A stretch of 12,680 nt of DNA, taken from positions 1-12,680 of the forward strand of contig CAIJNU010000020.1 in the NCBI GenBank assembly GCA_903822115.1, read 5' to 3'. The notes under the pieces are model-generated. The model ran no database searches. It was not told the DNA's origin and was given only the letters and a program-made list of their open reading frames with translations. Position numbers and translations under genes: made by a program. Each line of letters opens with the position of its first letter. The first letter of the stretch is position 1. The DNA comes from an uncultured Candidatus Peregrinibacteria bacterium (GTDB taxonomy: Bacteria; Patescibacteriota; Gracilibacteria; Peribacterales; Peribacteraceae). Below are positions 1 through 6,998 of this stretch, one piece after another.

Positions 1-515
1 AAGAAGTGCCGAATGTGCGCGAGGCGGATGCGGATGCGTCGGAGAAAATGAAAGAGGCCCGTGTCATCCTCCGGCTCCGCGATGATCTGCACCCACACCT
101 GATCGTTGCTGCCGATCTTCGAGATCACGGAGAAGAGGCGCGAAGTCGAGTCCTCCTCGAACTGGTCGAATGTCTTGATGGGATACACGTCGTGCTCCTT
201 GAGATCGATGACGGCGCCCGCGAGCGAGCGCTTCTTGGCATCGAAGAGGAGCGTGTAGTCCTTCGTTTCCTTGATCTCCGCTTCGGGGAAGGTGGCGTAG
301 ACGAGTCCCTCGATTGTTTCGAACAGCTTGTCTTCTACGACGATGAAGAAGTACGAGTACTGATCGAAGCCGTAGTACTCCAGCGAGACCCTGCGTCCCG
401 TGAAGGTATTGCGCATGTTGATGAGGAGTTCCTGGAATTTCGACTCCAATTTCATATTCCCCTCAGTCCCTTGCGGGATGACGACGTGCAGGAAGCGGAG
501 GGAGGGGGAAGCCAT
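1..515 (-). CDS. Putative HerA/VirB4-like type IV secretion ATPase, N-terminal part (cut by window edge)
   Basis: Only the first 171 codons are visible, reading MASPSLRFLHVVIPQG at the start and continuing past base 1. An in-frame TGA two codons upstream makes the ATG at 513-515 the furthest possible start; an internal ATG at 453-455 is a shorter alternative. The visible part has the pattern I associate with the N-terminal region of conjugative or HerA-like ATPases in Patescibacteria: an opening beta strand (FLHVVIP), a segment YYGFDQYSYFFIVV, then 'IEGLVYATFPEAEI' followed by DY, and 'SRLFSVISKIGSNDQVWVQI' followed by a proline-containing turn. The Walker A and B motifs would lie outside the window, so the ATPase call rests on family recognition only. 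The plus-strand frame opposite is its shadow. It is the last gene of the window in transcription order, about 220 bp after gene A. Confidence 0.55.
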   Translation of the reverse strand, partial: MASPSLRFLHVVIPQGTEGNMKLESKFQELLINMRNTFTGRRVSLEYYGFDQYSYFFIVVEDKLFETIEGLVYATFPEAEIKETKDYTLLFDAKKRSLAGAVIDLKEHDVYPIKTFDQFEEDSTSRLFSVISKIGSNDQVWVQIIAEPEDDTGLFHFLRRIRIRLAHIRHF

Positions 516-638
516 ATATCAATGGTATTTCAACATAGTATTCTACCGGTTTTTGTGTCATAAGGAAACGGCATTTTGCCTTTCTGCTGCGGTAGATAGG
601 GGTTTATTAACGATGGTCCGAGGAGGTTTATTGGCGGC

Positions 639-669
639 GAGTGATCAGGGAAGTGGAAAGTGATCACTC
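639..669. repeat. 9-bp inverted repeat (possible operator or hairpin)
   Basis: GAGTGATCA at 639-647 is the exact reverse complement of TGATCACTC at 661-669, with 13 bases between them. It lies between gene A and the putative ATPase gene. No T-run follows on either strand, so it is not a classical intrinsic terminator. It could be an operator or an RNA hairpin. Confidence 0.45.
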
Positions 670-670
670 A

Positions 671-685
671 TCAATGCACTTCTTT
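671..685 (-). repeat. Gene-end flank repeat, copy 1 (K-E-V-H-stop)
   Basis: Read on the minus strand this 15-mer is AAAGAAGTGCATTGA, a variant of the last codons of the cysteine-rich family (KEVY-stop). It directly abuts the palindromic element at 686-734, as in the other three copies. An ATG precedes it in frame. Confidence 0.6.
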
Positions 686-734
686 CATCCGGCTCCGCTT
701 CGCTGCGCCGTGATCAATATTGAGGAGCCGGGCA
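686..734 (-). repeat. Palindromic intergenic element, copy 1 (short form)
   Basis: The element begins right after the TGA of gene A. It has the outer GCCCGGCTCC and GGAGCCGG arms and the AGCGAAGCG core of the other copies. It lacks about 30 bp found in copy 3 between the two CCGGCT repeats, as well as the 20-bp central palindrome of copies 2 and 4. A deletion between the two short CCGGCT repeats would explain this form. Confidence 0.7.
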
Positions 735-2417
735 TCAATATACTTCCTTCAGATAACACTCCTCGCACACGACGCGCTCGGGTCGATCGGGAGAGTAGCT
801 TGTCGTGATGCGTTTGCGGCAGTTGCCACATGAGCGCTCCCAGAGCTTGCGGGGATTGCGCAGCTTCATGCGTCTGCTATGGCGCTCATCGGGATGAAGA
901 TGCGGGACGGGCAAGTCGTGCTCGCGATAGAATTCCAGCTCCTTCTTCACGATGCGGAAGGGTCGCTTGGTCTCCTCACATTCGATGGCCCAATCCAAAA
1001 TCTCGTCAGGAATATCTTTGATGGAGAGGGGGAGTTTGGAAGCCGGGATTACCCGCGAGACTTCCGGCATATCGTCGCGTTGTTCCCGCCATCGCCACCC
1101 CTTCTTCAGGACATCTTCTTTCGCGAGAGGGAAATAGTCCAATGCCGTCGTTTCGTTGTAGGCGAAGGGTGCGCAGGTCGTTGGAAAGAATTCCCCCCAC
1201 TCTCCGTTATTCCGCATGTGTTCGATGATTTTCGGCACGAGCGCTTCATATTCTTCCTTCGTGTACTGCTTATTGAGGATGCAATGCGTCGCGGGCTTCA
1301 TGCTTACGCAGCAGCACAGATCCGATCCGGTTTGAACGGTATCGCAGAGGATGAGTCGCTTGCCGCTCCACGATCCGTGCGTGAAGAGTGTGTGGTACGA
1401 GCCGTACCCCAAACTGATGCCTTCATATCCCAGCTCCGCGTCCGTCGTGTGGCAGACGTCCATCAGATCCTTCACGTGGAATCCCGTGTAGACGTACGCG
1501 CAATCTTCGCCGTAGGAGAGGTCGAAGCAGTTGCGGACGTTGCGGGAATTCTTCAGGAAATCCCCCGAGACACTCTCGCAATTGATGATCGAAGCCGCCC
1601 TGTGCAAACTCCGCTCGTCCATTTCCAGAAACTCTCGCAATAGTTGTTCGCGTTTTCCTCCGTTGAGTGCCTGCGAGATTTTTTTAAGCTCGATTGCATA
1701 TACTTCAGACGTGACCTGCTTGTTTCGGACGAAGTGCCGTTTGTTGCGGAGATTCGTGCCAAAAAGGCAATCGCTGCATCCACGGCAATCGGAGAGGAAG
1801 AAGCTTGAGGAGCAGTTGCTGCAATCGCGGGAGCAGGAGAGCGAGTGGCTCTTCTCGACATTCGTCACCTCGTAGCAGTGTTGCGATTCCAAACAATCGA
1901 GCGTATCGACGCACCCAATCGATTTGATGACTTGTGTGCCGTAGAGACAGTCTTCGTTGTACTCGCCTGCATGGATGAGATAGCAGTTCTTGTTGTAACC
2001 GGAGAGATTCACGAATTCAGAATTCTCATTGCTCACGACGTTGAGTGAGATGCGCGGAACGGTTTCCTGCAGTGCTCGGATCTGCGGGAATATCGGATGG
2101 TTGAAATCGACGTCCCGGCCGAATTCCTTGGAGTCCCACCGATCCGACCACCAGCAGTCCGGGCAGTATACCGTGAAGATGCTGTCGCTCGGGTAGATCG
2201 AAATGACGGACTTCTTGCAGAGGTCGCAGGTGCGGCGGTAGAGACTGCGCTCGTTTCGAAATCCAAGTCTGCGTTGTTGACGGCAATCGATGCAAAGCGT
2301 GGGAGGGGGGATCTCGAACGTCTCTCCTCCGAATGTCGGCGCGAATTTCTTCAGCATTTCTACGTCGGCCTCGCTGACGTCAAATGCGCCGAAACACTGA
2401 CCACAAGTACGTTGCAT
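735..2417 (-). CDS. Cysteine-rich zinc-ribbon/solenoid repeat protein A (560 aa)
   Basis: Function unknown. This is the copy with the most complete metal sites. Ribbon 1 has C5/C8 and C42/C45, ribbon 2 has C64/C67 and C85/C88, and the C-terminal ribbon has C530/C533 and C551/C554. Between them a ladder of cysteines falls 12 residues apart (C145, 157, 169, 181; C199, 211; C202, 214), ending in NLRNK. A second region ends in HCILNKQY and KEEYE, followed by GEWGEFFP, WAIECE, KRPF and LRNPR. There is no signal peptide or membrane segment. The start chosen is the ATG at 2415-2417, which aligns with the Met of D (MQHTC) and B. An in-frame ATG at 2531 would add 38 residues with no counterpart in the family, but it overlaps the regulator's TAA (TAATG), so a coupled longer form cannot be excluded. 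The stop is TGA, and a short palindromic element follows at once. Confidence 0.85.
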   Translation of the reverse strand: MQRTCGQCFGAFDVSEADVEMLKKFAPTFGGETFEIPPPTLCIDCRQQRRLGFRNERSLYRRTCDLCKKSVISIYPSDSIFTVYCPDCWWSDRWDSKEFGRDVDFNHPIFPQIRALQETVPRISLNVVSNENSEFVNLSGYNKNCYLIHAGEYNEDCLYGTQVIKSIGCVDTLDCLESQHCYEVTNVEKSHSLSCSRDCSNCSSSFFLSDCRGCSDCLFGTNLRNKRHFVRNKQVTSEVYAIELKKISQALNGGKREQLLREFLEMDERSLHRAASIINCESVSGDFLKNSRNVRNCFDLSYGEDCAYVYTGFHVKDLMDVCHTTDAELGYEGISLGYGSYHTLFTHGSWSGKRLILCDTVQTGSDLCCCVSMKPATHCILNKQYTKEEYEALVPKIIEHMRNNGEWGEFFPTTCAPFAYNETTALDYFPLAKEDVLKKGWRWREQRDDMPEVSRVIPASKLPLSIKDIPDEILDWAIECEETKRPFRIVKKELEFYREHDLPVPHLHPDERHSRRMKLRNPRKLWERSCGNCRKRITTSYSPDRPERVVCEECYLKEVY

Positions 2418-2530
2418 CGGATGTATCGTAGCGAACAACTTGTCATTTGCTGAGCGGGACCTTCCTATACAGAAAATTGGCTTACTGAAGCGAAATATAT
2501 CATGATGAATTTCACAGATCTCTGTGAACA

Positions 2531-3328
2531 TTACGCGTTTACCCCCTTATCCCAAATGTCTTGAAACTGCTGCAAGTAGAGATTGCGGACTTCGGGATGG
2601 CGAATGATGATGGTCTTGGGGTGCGCGATGTCGCAGACAAAGTGACAGACGCGGTCGTCGGTGAATCCGATGTAATCCTTTCCCATAGGAAGCGACTCGA
2701 GCAATCTCGTGCGGCGCAATTCTTTCGAATCCCTGCTGGCGAATTGTTCCGATTCCTTGGAAATGGTGTTGAGTGCAATGGCGTAGATTTTTCCTCGATA
2801 GCGCTTGTTGCGAAATGCGAGTTCCTCAGGTGACTCGTCGGACATGCCAGCGATGTTCCAGTAATTCTGCATCGAACCGAACGAGAGATATTCGTCGCTG
2901 CACAAATCCGGGAGTTTCAGGTACTCCTCACGGAAAGCGTCCAGACCTTCCCGCACCTCGATCAGCTCATCGCTGTCGTCGCCCGTATCCTCCCGATCGA
3001 GATCGAGGAAGGGGAGGAGTGGATCGAGATCCTGGAGCGCGAGTTGGAGCTTACGCAGATTTCTCTGCTCCGCGGCGAGTTTTTTCGTGAGAGATCGTAG
3101 CGTCATCGGCGAATAGATGGATTGCTTCTGATTCACTCTCAGTGCCTCCACAAGCCCCCGATCCTGCAGCCGCTTCATCGTGCGGTAGGCGGTCATCACG
3201 TTCAGGCCGCTGCGTGCGATGAGCTCGGACATCGAAGCGCGCCGCAATTTGAGCAGGTGAAGGTACAGCGTCGCCTCCTCCTCTCGGAGGCCGGCAAGCG
3301 AAAGCAGACGACGAAGGCGGCGTTTCAT
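2531..3328 (-). CDS. TrmB-like winged-helix transcriptional regulator (265 aa)
   Basis: The N-terminus (about residues 11-65) reads as a winged helix: LAGLREEEATLYLHLLKL, ASMSELIARSGLN, TAYRTMKRLQDRGLVEAL. This spacing is typical of TrmB/HTH regulators that bind DNA as dimers. A helical stretch (about 75-110) follows, then an acidic linker and a C-terminal domain opening with 'EVREGLDAFREEYLKL' and 'YLSFGSMQNYWN', the position of the effector domain in TrmB-type proteins; the ligand is unknown. The start at 3328 is preferred because the 32 codons before it (from 3424) are encoded by a palindromic repeat and a promoter-like sequence. A TGCTATACT extended -10 lies 10 nt upstream and there is no Shine-Dalgarno. 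The stop TAA overlaps a possible ATG of gene A. Control of the neighbouring cysteine-rich genes is a guess from position. Confidence 0.75.
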   Translation of the reverse strand: MKRRLRRLLSLAGLREEEATLYLHLLKLRRASMSELIARSGLNVMTAYRTMKRLQDRGLVEALRVNQKQSIYSPMTLRSLTKKLAAEQRNLRKLQLALQDLDPLLPFLDLDREDTGDDSDELIEVREGLDAFREEYLKLPDLCSDEYLSFGSMQNYWNIAGMSDESPEELAFRNKRYRGKIYAIALNTISKESEQFASRDSKELRRTRLLESLPMGKDYIGFTDDRVCHFVCDIAHPKTIIIRHPEVRNLYLQQFQDIWDKGVNA

Positions 3329-3338
3329 GGAAGGGGGG

Positions 3339-3347
3339 AGTATAGCA
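3339..3347 (-). promoter_or_regulatory. Extended -10 promoter of the regulator gene
   Basis: The minus strand reads TGCTATACT, with the hexamer ending 10 nt before the ATG at 3328. The 12-mer GGTTTGTGCTAT around it (3342-3353) recurs upstream of the glycosyltransferase gene (6943-6954) at the same distance from its ATG. There is no obvious -35 box. The predicted transcript would have a leader of only a few bases. Confidence 0.5.
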
Positions 3348-3353
3348 CAAACC

Positions 3354-3368
3354 TCAATACACCTCTTT
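3354..3368 (-). repeat. Gene-end flank repeat, copy 2 (K-E-V-Y-stop)
   Basis: The minus strand reads AAAGAGGTGTATTGA, matching the family's terminal codons. It sits two bases beyond the palindromic element at 3371-3467. No start codon follows at once; the regulator ATG is 26 nt further on, so here it does not serve as an evident ribosome binding site. Confidence 0.6.
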
Positions 3369-3370
3369 CT

Positions 3371-3467
3371 CCGGCTTCGCTTCGCTACGCCGCGATTAAT
3401 CATGAGGACCGGATGCCCCGGCATAGCCCCTGCCTGCCGGCAGGCAGGCGTAGGGCGAAGCCGGGCA
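3371..3467 (-). repeat. Palindromic intergenic element, copy 2 (full form)
   Basis: The element starts right after the TAG of gene B. Outer arms CCGGCTTCGC and GCGAAGCCGG are inverted. Inside is the perfect 20-bp palindrome CCTGCCTGCCGGCAGGCAGG (3429-3448). It is nearly identical to copy 4, with small changes including a shortened GAGGACCGG segment. No T-run follows the hairpin, so it is not an obvious intrinsic terminator. The plus-strand frames across it are chance translations. Confidence 0.85.
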
Positions 3468-5120
3468 CTAATATACTTCTTTCAGATAACACTCCTCACA
3501 CAGAATTCTTCCATCGTATTCTTTCGGCCAAATCGTCTCCGCCTGGCGCTTACATTTGCCGCACGCGGTTTTCCGCAATTCTCCGGTGAAGGGGACGAGA
3601 CGGAAATTCTCCTGCAGGCGGCGCGCGTAGTATGAATTTGGCAGGGGCGAACCAAGATCTTTCGAGAATGCGAGGTCGGGGGCTTGGATCTGGAAGGGGC
3701 GCTTCGCGATGTCATCCCAGAAGACGCTCTTCGTGATCTCCTGCGTCGCGTCTCCTGAGAGGTCGGGAATCTTCGAAGGATCGAGCGCGTCCATGACACG
3801 CGGTTCTTCTTCCTCTTTCATGCGGAAGCCCAAGCGCTTCCCTTCCTCAAGCGAGAGAGGCCAGTGGAAACCGGCGATGCTCTCTTCGTAGGGATTCGCG
3901 GCGAAGTGTCCGGGGAAGAATCTTCCATACTCACCGGTGCGTTTCATTGCGGCGACGCATTCAGTTTTCTTCCTCTCATATTCTTCAGGCGTGTACTGCT
4001 TGTTGAAGATGCAGTATTTTTTTCCGACGAGTCCGCAGCATCCGAAGCAGTTCTGACATTGGAAGCACTGCGCGCAGTACTCCATGTATTTGCACTGGAC
4101 GAGGTTGTAGACGAAGCGGACGTCGTAGCATTTATCCTGCGCGAGAGACGAGAGGTAGGCGATCTCACAGCCGAGGAGGCTGACGCAGTCGAGGCCGTTT
4201 ATCACGCCGATCCCTGAACGCATGATGTTGACGCAATCTTCGATCTTGTTCGTCACGGAGAAACAGTCCGTACAGTCTTTGCACTCGTAGAGGTAATCAC
4301 CGGTGCATCGCTCGCAGAGATCCATGAATTGCGCGCGATGCCAGGCTCGGCGAAGCATCATATCCAGGAACCGGCGACGCGCATCTTCGTAGATGCCACG
4401 CGAGTGGAAATCGAATTCCTTCGCCCTCTTCTCGAATTCCTCCTTTGAGAGCTGTTCGTTTCCGATGCAGTACGATTTGTTGCGAAGGTTACTGCAGAGG
4501 ATGCAGTGCTGGCAGTTGCGGCAATCATAGAGGAAGGCGCTGTCGCTGCAGTTCCAGCAGTGGAGGGCGAAGAGCGTGCGAAAGCAGTGATGGGAATTGA
4601 CGATGTCGAGTGAATTCTCGCAATCGAACGCAAAGCAGCAGAACTGGCAGTTACGCACGTTGACGAAACGATAACAGTAGCGAAGGTCCTCACCCTTGAA
4701 GCCAGAGTGGCACAGGTAGCAGTTCTTCGAGTACCACATATCGTCTGCGTACTCACAGTTCTCGTTTCCGGTTCCCATGTTGTGCGCGATGGGACAGCGG
4801 CTAAAGAGCTCCCACATCTGCGGGAAGAGCGGTTGAGCGAGGTCGACTTCGGCGGACGGCGGATCGGCATGCGCGATCCATTCATCCTTGTGCCAAACGG
4901 GATACGGACAGTTTTCGGAGAAGACCGAAATGATCTGCTTCCCCGTCTTGTCGCACTTCCTCTTATGGAGATTCCAGTGCTGCCAGAACGCGCCGAGCAG
5001 CTGCAATCGGAAAACGGGATGCAGATCCGGTTCGCCCTCGATGCCGATTTTTCTCCGAAGTCTCATCTCATGATCGCTCACGGAGAAGGATTTGCCGGTG
5101 ACGCGGCAGGTGCGATCCAC
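3468..5120 (-). CDS. Cysteine-rich zinc-ribbon/solenoid repeat protein B (550 aa)
   Basis: This is the most divergent full member of the family; function unknown. Ribbon 1 is reduced to CRVTG (C5) and has no second CxxC. Ribbon 2 is reduced to CDKTG (C56). The C-terminal ribbon is intact (C520/C523, C541/C544). The 12-residue cysteine ladder is very clear in the NCYLC...CSNLRNK region. The second region keeps FGCCGLVGKKYCIFNKQY. The conserved C-terminal block is altered: GEYGRFFP replaces GEWGEFFP, and WAIECE and LRNPR are absent. The start is a GTG (5118-5120) aligned with the family Met, giving (M)DRTC. It lies 9 nt after the glycosyltransferase TAG and in the same reading frame, which suggests one transcript. 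A full palindromic element follows its TAG stop. Confidence 0.85.
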   Translation of the reverse strand: MDRTCRVTGKSFSVSDHEMRLRRKIGIEGEPDLHPVFRLQLLGAFWQHWNLHKRKCDKTGKQIISVFSENCPYPVWHKDEWIAHADPPSAEVDLAQPLFPQMWELFSRCPIAHNMGTGNENCEYADDMWYSKNCYLCHSGFKGEDLRYCYRFVNVRNCQFCCFAFDCENSLDIVNSHHCFRTLFALHCWNCSDSAFLYDCRNCQHCILCSNLRNKSYCIGNEQLSKEEFEKRAKEFDFHSRGIYEDARRRFLDMMLRRAWHRAQFMDLCERCTGDYLYECKDCTDCFSVTNKIEDCVNIMRSGIGVINGLDCVSLLGCEIAYLSSLAQDKCYDVRFVYNLVQCKYMEYCAQCFQCQNCFGCCGLVGKKYCIFNKQYTPEEYERKKTECVAAMKRTGEYGRFFPGHFAANPYEESIAGFHWPLSLEEGKRLGFRMKEEEEPRVMDALDPSKIPDLSGDATQEITKSVFWDDIAKRPFQIQAPDLAFSKDLGSPLPNSYYARRLQENFRLVPFTGELRKTACGKCKRQAETIWPKEYDGRILCEECYLKEVY

Positions 5121-5129
5121 GAGACTACT

Positions 5130-6929
5130 CTACATCACAAAGGGGATGAGGATGAAGAAGGCTGCGCACGCGATGGCAAGGAGCCAGAGTAGCCCCAGTC
5201 CGAGTCGTCGCAACCACTTCGGCAGTGCGTAGGCACCGTCGATCACGAATGCGATTACCGGAATGACCATGAGGATGCTGTACCGAAAATCCTCGCTCGA
5301 GGAGTAGGGGGTTTGAATGCGGAAAACGAAGTGAACTGCCAGCAGAACAAGAAAAGCGACGGCCAGAGGCAGACTTCGACGAAAATTCTTCACGATATCG
5401 CGGCAGAAACCGAAGACGAATAACGGAACGGCGAGGAGCGCGAGAGCGAGCATTCCCTGCGCAAGATGGAGGAGGGGATAGAAAGAAAACTCGCCGAAGA
5501 AAGCCGAACGGAAGAGGTAGGTGAGGAAGAACTGGCGACCCAGAGCGTCCGCCCATGGATCGTTGAACGGATTTTGGAAGATGAAGACGGGCGGGAAGGC
5601 GAAGAGATGGGAGAGTGAAGTTTTCACGAGCAGACCGCTCGAGAGAGTGTTGAGATTGCCGACGATGGTGAGTTTCCCCTCGGTGACGTAGCGCAGCAGG
5701 TAGAGCCAATCGGTGAGGAAGAGGAAGATGACGGCGGAGATCCCGAAGAGAATCGCCTTCTCCTTCCAACTTATTTTCTTCAATGCCAGCAGAATCCATG
5801 CGATTCCCACTAATGGGATCATGTTGCTCTTCGTGAGAATGCCCAGAGCGATGGTGACGCAAGCGGCGATCCAGAAGCCGCGGCTGATTCTCCCTTTCGT
5901 ATTCCACCAACGCAGCAGCAGGGCGAAGGAGAGAAATGCGAGAAGGTGGAGGAGGGAATCGTTGTTGATGCTCGGTGACAAGAGGAGGAGCGAGGGGGAG
6001 ACTGCGACGAGGCTCGCGAAGAGCGCGAATTTCCATTTGTTCTTCTGTTCGGGATAGAACATCGTGCCGATCCATAAGGCGACTGCGAGGGTGCCGATTG
6101 ATAGGAACACCGAGAGCAATTGCATGCGCGCTTCCATGTTGATGCCGGCTATGTCCACGATCGACGTCATGCGCAACCAGAGCGCGGAAAGGAAATAGTA
6201 GAGCGGGGGTTGGAACGATTCCCATCCCTGCATGGTGGAGGGAATGCTCCAATGGCGCAGCACGTACAAGATGTATTCCAAATGCGCATCGTAATCGTGG
6301 GAACGTACGGATGCGGGGGTGGCGATGAAGTACCACCATCGCGCGACCACTCCCCCAAAGAACATCCAGGGCAGCATGGAGCCTTTCAATCTTCGTATGT
6401 TCTTACTGACAACGAAAATGCCGAGTCCGATGATGGCAAAGAAAAGGAATTGTTGGAGAACGATGACGGGATCGGTTGCCGAAGGCTGCATATCAATTCC
6501 CCCCTTTCCTCCGTAATCTTCGACGATGAAGCGCAGGGAGTTCTCTCCACTCTTCAGATATTGGCGAAGGTCAACGGTTTGCTTCAGAGTGAAATCGCAA
6601 CTCTCGTCCTTCTTCTTCAGCACTTCCTTGCCATTGATGGTCAGCTGGTTCAAACAATCGTCGGCGGCGATAGTGAAGTGCACGGGGTGCAGCGGCGAGA
6701 GCAGCATGCGGACATTCGCGGTCAGCACGTCGCCGTTCGAATCGATGGAGAGCGGCATGGATCCGATTTGCTTCTGATGATCGTCATAGTGGTACGACAC
6801 CGCGCTGAAAACGGGGATCGTCTGTTCCCAGAAGATCGTGTAGAGACAGAGGCCGAGCAATATGAAAGCAAACTCCCGCAGGAACGCGTGCCTCTTCTTC
6901 GCGACACTCTGAGATTTCTTCTTTCTCAT
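5130..6929 (-). CDS. GT39-like (GT-C fold) membrane glycosyltransferase (599 aa)
   Basis: This is a polytopic membrane protein with the features of GT-C glycosyltransferases of the PMT/ArnT type, which move a sugar from a lipid-phosphate carrier to an acceptor outside the membrane. TM1 is at about residues 20-34. A beta-rich outer domain follows (about 40-150, with INGKEVL and an 'LRQYLKSGENSLRF' segment), resembling a galactose-binding-like sandwich. After TM2 (154-175) and another hydrophobic stretch comes HDYDAHLEY (D212, D214, H216), the usual place of the catalytic acidic residue. QPPLYYF (from 240) and 'SINNDSLLHLLAFLSFALLL' are further family hallmarks, followed by many membrane helices. 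Donor and acceptor are unknown. The ATG at 6929 follows a TGCTATCCT box by 10 nt; a TTG at 6956 would start inside that promoter. It is followed after 9 nt by gene B. Confidence 0.8.
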   Translation of the reverse strand: MRKKKSQSVAKKRHAFLREFAFILLGLCLYTIFWEQTIPVFSAVSYHYDDHQKQIGSMPLSIDSNGDVLTANVRMLLSPLHPVHFTIAADDCLNQLTINGKEVLKKKDESCDFTLKQTVDLRQYLKSGENSLRFIVEDYGGKGGIDMQPSATDPVIVLQQFLFFAIIGLGIFVVSKNIRRLKGSMLPWMFFGGVVARWWYFIATPASVRSHDYDAHLEYILYVLRHWSIPSTMQGWESFQPPLYYFLSALWLRMTSIVDIAGINMEARMQLLSVFLSIGTLAVALWIGTMFYPEQKNKWKFALFASLVAVSPSLLLLSPSINNDSLLHLLAFLSFALLLRWWNTKGRISRGFWIAACVTIALGILTKSNMIPLVGIAWILLALKKISWKEKAILFGISAVIFLFLTDWLYLLRYVTEGKLTIVGNLNTLSSGLLVKTSLSHLFAFPPVFIFQNPFNDPWADALGRQFFLTYLFRSAFFGEFSFYPLLHLAQGMLALALLAVPLFVFGFCRDIVKNFRRSLPLAVAFLVLLAVHFVFRIQTPYSSSEDFRYSILMVIPVIAFVIDGAYALPKWLRRLGLGLLWLLAIACAAFFILIPFVM

Positions 6930-6939
6930 TGTGGAAGAC

Positions 6940-6948
6940 AGGATAGCA
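6940..6948 (-). promoter_or_regulatory. Extended -10 promoter of the glycosyltransferase gene
   Basis: The minus strand reads TGCTATCCT, with the hexamer ending 10 nt before the ATG at 6929. It shares the 12-mer GGTTTGTGCTAT with the regulator promoter, at equal distance from the start codon. No Shine-Dalgarno sequence lies between, so a nearly leaderless mRNA is likely. Confidence 0.5.
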
Positions 6949-6970
6949 CAAACCAAACGTATTCATCTAA

Positions 6971-6998
6971 AATACCGAATACTCAATACTGAATACTA
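6971..6998. repeat. Heptamer tandem repeat AATACTN (4 units)
   Basis: The units are AATACCG, AATACTC, AATACTG and AATACTA, with a trailing ATAC. The last unit overlaps the TAG stop of gene C (6996-6998). The tract takes the place that the palindromic element holds after genes A, B, D and E. Confidence 0.75.

Larger units (their letters stand above)
516..734. other. Intergenic region between gene A and the putative ATPase gene
   Basis: This 219-bp gap holds the shortest copy of the palindromic element (686-734), its K-E-V-H-stop flank (671-685), a 9-bp perfect inverted repeat (639-647 with 661-669) and two direct copies of GGTTTATT (601-608 and 625-632). An 87-codon plus-strand frame crosses into it, but most of that frame overlaps the ATPase gene and it has no family features. 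I see no convincing Shine-Dalgarno sequence before the ATPase ATG at 515. A TAGAATACTAT stretch about 20-30 nt upstream could be a -10 region, but this is weak. Confidence 0.6.

Noticed and set aside
6..563. Plus-strand open frame of 185 codons
   Set aside because: It lies opposite the minus-strand ATPase-like gene, which has a recognisable family pattern. The plus frame is rich in Arg, Glu, Asp and Leu, as expected for a complement of coding sequence.
400..663. Plus-strand frame of 87 codons reaching into the spacer
   Set aside because: About half overlaps the real minus-strand gene, the rest is non-coding repeat-bearing spacer, and the peptide has no familiar feature.
735..737. Possible alternative genetic code with TGA as a sense codon
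   Set aside because: Gene A ends with TGA at the exact family C-terminus (KEVY), and I noticed no in-frame TGA in the other genes.
879..1643. Long plus-strand frames such as 879-1643, 7065-8087 and 11736-12440
   Set aside because: They mirror genes A, C and E; the minus-strand products have conserved motifs shared between paralogues, and the plus frames do not.
3329..3424. Longer regulator start adding 32 residues from 3424
   Set aside because: These codons come from the palindromic repeat, its flank and the promoter-like box, and are not plausible protein.
3371..3467. Palindromic element as an intrinsic terminator
   Set aside because: Strong hairpins are possible, but no U-run follows on the transcribed strand in any copy. 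Rho-dependent or processing roles remain open.
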